Below, piece after piece: positions 60,354 through 64,000 of a stretch of DNA of 64,000 nucleotides. Each line of letters starts with the position of its first letter. Position 1 is the stretch's first letter. A program made the position numbers and the translations under genes. Under the pieces are notes generated by a model. The model was given only the letters and a program-made list of their open reading frames with translations, was not told where the DNA came from and searched no databases. The DNA comes from Desulfobaccales bacterium (GTDB taxonomy: Bacteria; Desulfobacterota; Desulfobaccia; Desulfobaccales; 0-14-0-80-60-11): contig JBAZPO010000007.1 in assembly GCA_041648175.1 (NCBI GenBank), forward strand, positions 132,310 through 196,309. Direction: 5' to 3'.

Positions 60354-61346
60354 CTATACCTTGATATTGACGATCTTGCGAATGAGGAGCATCCCCAGAA
60401 GCTGAAAGGCCACGGCGACGCCAGTCATGGCCTGGCCAACCGGATGCCTGAAGAGCACGGACTCATAACCCGGGTTCACTAACATCAGGAGGACAACCAG
60501 CACCGGAGGGAGCAGGACGAGGATTAGACCCGATAGCCGGCCTTCCGCAGTTAAGGCGTTCACCTGATTACGTAATTGAAAGCGTTCCCGGATGAGGACT
60601 GAAATCTTTTCCAAAATATCCGTCAGGTTGCCTCCGGTCTCCCGTTGGATCAAAACCGCTGTCGTGAAGAAATTTAAATCCCGCAGTTCGATGCGTTTAC
60701 AGAGGCCGAGCAAGGCGCTACTCATGTCCATGCCATGGGAGAATTCCGAGTAGACAATGGTAAACTCCGTCCCTAAAGGGTCAGGCATCTCTTTGGCAAC
60801 TTGCTGCAAACCCGATGGAAAGGCATGCCCGGCTTTCAGGCCGCGGGCTAACAGGTCCAGGGCCTCCGGGAGTTGATGTTCGAATTTTTTCAGCCGCTTC
60901 TTGCCCTTGCGAACCAGGAAATTATAGGGGATGAACAACCCCACCCCGCAGCCGACTAGGCCCCCTATAATGCCAAATTTCCCCACCCCCACCACCAACC
61001 CCACCAGCCCAAACAAAGCGGTAATCACCAGAAAGGTCGACATTTTCCAAGTTAAATTCGCGCGGACCATCAAGGTATGTAAGTGGATGGTGAGTTTGAA
61101 TTTGTCCAGGTTTTCATCCATAACGGACTTTTTCAGGGTGCTTTTTTTCAGGAGTGTCGCAACGTTCGGGGTCGTTTCGAGACCATCTATTTCTTTGAGG
61201 CGCTGTTTTAGGCGTCGCTGCTGATGGCGTTGCGGGTCAGTCAGGAACATGAGGATAGCCCTGATGAGGAAGAAAAAGCACAGAAAAATCAGGAAGGCAA
61301 AAACCAGCAGAGAATAATCTTTGGACTGGATCAATTCATGGAGCAT
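60354..61346 (-). CDS. tadB: TadB-like Tad pilus membrane protein
   Basis: A protein of 330 residues. Helices lie at 13-35, about 98-140 and 270-310. The T2SSF domain reads QLPEALDLLARGLKAGHAFP, then RETGGNLTDILEKISVLIRE. It is followed by tadC and preceded by the cpaF ATPase gene, the usual Tad order. It makes the platform that the ATPase drives. Confidence 0.93.
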   Translation of the reverse strand: MLHELIQSKDYSLLVFAFLIFLCFFFLIRAILMFLTDPQRHQQRRLKQRLKEIDGLETTPNVATLLKKSTLKKSVMDENLDKFKLTIHLHTLMVRANLTWKMSTFLVITALFGLVGLVVGVGKFGIIGGLVGCGVGLFIPYNFLVRKGKKRLKKFEHQLPEALDLLARGLKAGHAFPSGLQQVAKEMPDPLGTEFTIVYSEFSHGMDMSSALLGLCKRIELRDLNFFTTAVLIQRETGGNLTDILEKISVLIRERFQLRNQVNALTAEGRLSGLILVLLPPVLVVLLMLVNPGYESVLFRHPVGQAMTGVAVAFQLLGMLLIRKIVNIKV

Positions 61347-61450
61347 GAGAGCCTCCCTGACGGAATCTTGCCCTGGGGCGACATAAGCAGATGGAGGGAA
61401 GGGCCCGGATCAAGTGCTTATGGAAAGTCGTCTCCCGCCATCAAGGCTTG

Positions 61451-62818
61451 CTAGTGATCCTGAAAGAGACTGCTGGGCAACGTGATACCCATGCCCTCCA
61501 GGCGTTTCATAAATTTGGGACGAATACCACTGGCCACAAAGCGTCCTTTCACCTTGCGATCCTCGGTAAGCCCCATCATATTGAAAGAGTAGATCTCCTG
61601 CATGGTGATCATATCTCCTTCCATGCCGACGATCTCATACAGATTCATCATTTTGCGGGTGCCATCACTCAGACGGGCCAGTTGAATCACCACATGGATG
61701 GCGGAGGCAACCTGGTTTCTGATGGCCTTATCGGGCAGGCTGAGGCCAGCCATGGAGACCATGGTTTCCAAGCGGGTCAGGGCATCCCGGGGAGAGTTAG
61801 CGTGAATGGTGGCAAGAGACCCGTCGTGACCGGTATTCATGGCTTGTAACATATCCAAAGCTTCACCGCCGCGTACCTCACCCAGGATAATGCGCTCGGG
61901 CCGCATACGCAGGGCATTGCGCACCAAGTCCCGCTGGGTGACTTCTCCCTGACCCTCCAAATTTGGGGGACGGGTTTCCAGGCGCACCACATGGTCCTGC
62001 TGCAACTGCAGTTCAGCGGAATCTTCAATCGTGATAATGCGCTCATCGAAAGGAATAAAACTGGACAACACGTTGAGGAACGTGGTTTTACCGCTACCGG
62101 TGCCGCCGGAGATTAGGATGTTGAGACGGGCCCGAACCATTCCCTTCAGGGCCTCGGCCATGTCAGCGGTGACGGCGCCGAATCCGATTAAGTCTTCTAC
62201 GGTTATGGGGATACGGGAGAATTTCCGGATCGAGAGGGCCGGTCCATCAAGTGCCAAGGGAGGAATGATGGCATTTACCCGGGAGCCGTCAGGGAGACGG
62301 GCATCCACCATGGGACTGGATTCATCGATGCGGCGTCCTACCCCGGCAGCTATTTTTTCAATAATTTTAAGTAAATGTGCGTTATCAGTAAACCGGATGG
62401 CAGAGGGTTCCAACTTGCCGTGTCGTTCTATGTACACCTTATCGTAGCTATTCACCAGAATATCATTGATACTGGGATCGGCCAGGAGGGGTTCCAAAGG
62501 CCCGTAGCCCAACAGCTCATTCCTGATTTCCCGACAGAGTCGCTCCTTTTCGGGCGAAGGGAGCGGTATCTTATCTTCCGCCAGGATCATCTCGACTCCT
62601 CGGCGTAAGTCCTCCTGGAGGGCACTTTCTGAGGCTTCGGTCAGGCGGGAAAGATCCAACAAGTTAAGGAGCTTTAGGTGAACCTTGCCTTTCAACTCAT
62701 TGAAAGTATCATCTTTCTTTTGCCGTTCCCGTTCTTGCTTCAAGTCCAGCCCAAAGGCCGGGGTTTGGGCAACCTGCTCCTCTCCTTGACGCTGGCGGAT
62801 TTTGTCCAAGAGGCTCAT
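61451..62818 (-). CDS. cpaF: CpaF/TadA-type secretion ATPase
   Basis: A protein of 455 residues from MSLLDKIRQRQGEEQ at 62818, two bases after the cpaE stop; the longer frame reads back into cpaE. Walker A is ISGGTGSGKTTFLNVL, the Asp and His boxes include ITIEDSAELQLQQDHVVRLE and GHDGSLATIHANSPRDALTR, and the core is TadA-type. It powers pilus assembly and probably retraction. It is the best-conserved gene of the operon. Confidence 0.95.
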   Translation of the reverse strand: MSLLDKIRQRQGEEQVAQTPAFGLDLKQERERQKKDDTFNELKGKVHLKLLNLLDLSRLTEASESALQEDLRRGVEMILAEDKIPLPSPEKERLCREIRNELLGYGPLEPLLADPSINDILVNSYDKVYIERHGKLEPSAIRFTDNAHLLKIIEKIAAGVGRRIDESSPMVDARLPDGSRVNAIIPPLALDGPALSIRKFSRIPITVEDLIGFGAVTADMAEALKGMVRARLNILISGGTGSGKTTFLNVLSSFIPFDERIITIEDSAELQLQQDHVVRLETRPPNLEGQGEVTQRDLVRNALRMRPERIILGEVRGGEALDMLQAMNTGHDGSLATIHANSPRDALTRLETMVSMAGLSLPDKAIRNQVASAIHVVIQLARLSDGTRKMMNLYEIVGMEGDMITMQEIYSFNMMGLTEDRKVKGRFVASGIRPKFMKRLEGMGITLPSSLFQDH

Positions 62819-62820
62819 AA

Positions 62821-64000
62821 TTATTTCTTCCCCCAAAGACGCGGCAGCCATTTCCATCCAGAGCCATTGGTGGTCTTGAGCGTTTTGTCCTTGCTGATAT
62901 TTCCGGCCATCAGTTTCAGTTCCTCGAATATCGGATGACGGCGACTCCCTTGTACCAAAGGCCTGCCTTCATTGATGCTGAACCCTACCTGCTTGTAATC
63001 GCAGGTTATGGTGCCTGCGAGCTTCTTGCCTAAAAATCCTTCCAAGTCAGCCAGAGTCAATTCATTTTGCCGGTCCCAGAAGTTTACCCAGACCTCGATA
63101 TCGAGATCCTTTAGTTCCAAAAGGTTAAGGATTTCCAGCATCTTCTTGGCATTAGACAAGGCCGGAACGGATTGCGCAGTCACCAGCATCAAAATATCGG
63201 AGAGTTCCAAAGCCTTAAGAGTAATCTCATCGAATTGATGACAACAATCTATCAGGATAGTGCGGAATCCCAGGTTTTCCCTGATGAATCGGATAATCTT
63301 CTCCAGGTGGCCGGCGTTGATGGCCTCAGCTTCTTCCAGACGGGCCGGTGCAGGCAGAAGATAACAATTATTTTCGACTCGATAGAGGATATTTTGTAAA
63401 TAAGCATTGTCCAAGCGTTCCAGATTTTCTACCAACTCGGTCATGGTGTGTTCAGGGTGGACATCGAAAAGATAGTTTAGTTGACTGAATCCCAAATCCA
63501 GGTCCACAACCAGCACCTTGCCCCGACCTTCCTGGGCCAGGAGGCTTGCAACATTGGCAACCAGAAAAGTGGTGCCTACTCCACCTTTACACCCCAGAAA
63601 AGATATGACTTGAGTGGGCTTGGCCTGAGCCTGTCTGATCTCGGTCCTGCTGACGATACGCTGGACAGCATTCTGGAAATCTTCCTCCTTAATGGGGAAG
63701 GTGAAGCATTCCTTGGCTCCGAGGCGGAGCGCTTTCCACAAGTTAGTGGTGGAGATTTCTTTAAAATAAAGAAAAATGGCGGGGCTATGGGGATCGGCCG
63801 CAGTAGTTTCGATCCACTGGTCTAATTGGGGATTGTTCTCCTGATATTCCAAAAAGACCACATCGGTGCCGTTCACTGCCTGAATAGGCAGATGATTCAG
63901 GTCTTGACTATCCACCAATTGCCCGTTACCGGAAGCATCAATAATTTGACGAAGGTATTCCTGGTTTGCTGGATCATGAAAAAAAATACTAAAAATGAAT
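62821..64000 (-). CDS. cpaE: CpaE/TadZ-like ATPase, partial at the right edge
   Basis: The frame is open to the right end (FFHDPANQEYLRQIIDASGN is still in frame), so the true start lies beyond the window; a TTG at 63918 is not the real start. An N-terminal receiver-like fold precedes a ParA/MinD-type ATPase with the deviant Walker motif GCKGGVGTTFLVANV and VLVVDLDLGFSQLNY. The C-terminus carries EGRPLVQGSRRHPIFEELKL. CpaE places the Tad machine at the pole. It is cotranscribed with cpaF. Confidence 0.92.
   Translation of the reverse strand, partial: FIFSIFFHDPANQEYLRQIIDASGNGQLVDSQDLNHLPIQAVNGTDVVFLEYQENNPQLDQWIETTAADPHSPAIFLYFKEISTTNLWKALRLGAKECFTFPIKEEDFQNAVQRIVSRTEIRQAQAKPTQVISFLGCKGGVGTTFLVANVASLLAQEGRGKVLVVDLDLGFSQLNYLFDVHPEHTMTELVENLERLDNAYLQNILYRVENNCYLLPAPARLEEAEAINAGHLEKIIRFIRENLGFRTILIDCCHQFDEITLKALELSDILMLVTAQSVPALSNAKKMLEILNLLELKDLDIEVWVNFWDRQNELTLADLEGFLGKKLAGTITCDYKQVGFSINEGRPLVQGSRRHPIFEELKLMAGNISKDKTLKTTNGSGWKWLPRLWGKK

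Noticed and set aside
1..64000. CRISPR arrays
   Set aside because: No regularly spaced 24-40 base direct repeats; the only short tandem array (33.5 kb) has 7-base units without spacers.

Overview
The window reads as chromosomal DNA of an anaerobic Desulfobacterota (deltaproteobacterial) bacterium, probably a sulfate reducer or relative. This is an inference from the HdrA/MvhD/MetFV electron-transfer operon with a probable selenocysteine codon, the dense two-component signalling genes, the menaquinone-type prenyltransferase, malate dehydrogenase and Tad pilus genes, and G+C-rich codon use throughout. No 16S gene or other direct taxonomic marker is present.

Region 1 (1-21.5 kb, all minus strand) is a contractile-injection-system cluster of the extracellular type (eCIS, the Afp/PVC-like lineage). 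In transcription order it holds a double AAA+ ATPase, a large DUF4157 protein that ends in a predicted PD-(D/E)XK nuclease, a DUF4255 protein, one sheath gene, one tube gene, small assembly proteins, a LysM tube adaptor, a spike split into three genes (gp27-like, gp5/V-like and PAAR), gp25, two baseplate-J-type wedge proteins, an unassigned baseplate-associated protein, and an NHL/tail-protein gene that runs off the left edge. Genes abut or overlap by a few bases, so this is probably one operon. A sigma70-like promoter with a TGTGA-N6-TCACT site lies just upstream.

Region 2 (21.5-28.4 kb) is a decayed integrative element. It has promoter-like repeats, frameshifted small genes, and a long primase-DUF927 pseudogene with two frameshifts and one stop. 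An apparently intact helix-turn-helix gene overlaps a tyrosine integrase, which points at the 3' end of a tRNA-Lys(CTT). A strong terminator and a consensus promoter serve the tRNA.

Region 3 (28.4-37.5 kb) has a fused nucleotidyltransferase/hexapeptide/sugar-phosphotransferase gene behind a possible degenerate c-di-GMP-type riboswitch. After it come an NtrC-type regulator, two histidine kinases, an ACT-domain protein and a stand-alone receiver protein.

Region 4 (37.6-47.2 kb, minus) is an operon that combines two methylene-tetrahydrofolate reductases (MetF), MetV, MvhD, and NuoE/F/G-like proteins. HdrA is cut in two, with one half fused to NuoE and the other to a NuoG-like N-terminus. MvhD is readable only if an in-frame UGA is decoded as selenocysteine. 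This looks like a large NAD(H)-linked, possibly electron-bifurcating methylene-THF reductase complex of the Wood-Ljungdahl pathway.

Region 5 (47.2-64 kb) is mostly housekeeping: small envelope proteins, mutS, lapA-like, HIT, asparaginase-like, a low-G+C Mrr-TPR gene, menA-like, mdh and a minus-strand Tad pilus operon (cpaE-cpaF-tadB-tadC) that leaves the right edge. Two MITE-like inverted-repeat elements sit in the intergenic gaps, one with an 11-bp flanking direct repeat.
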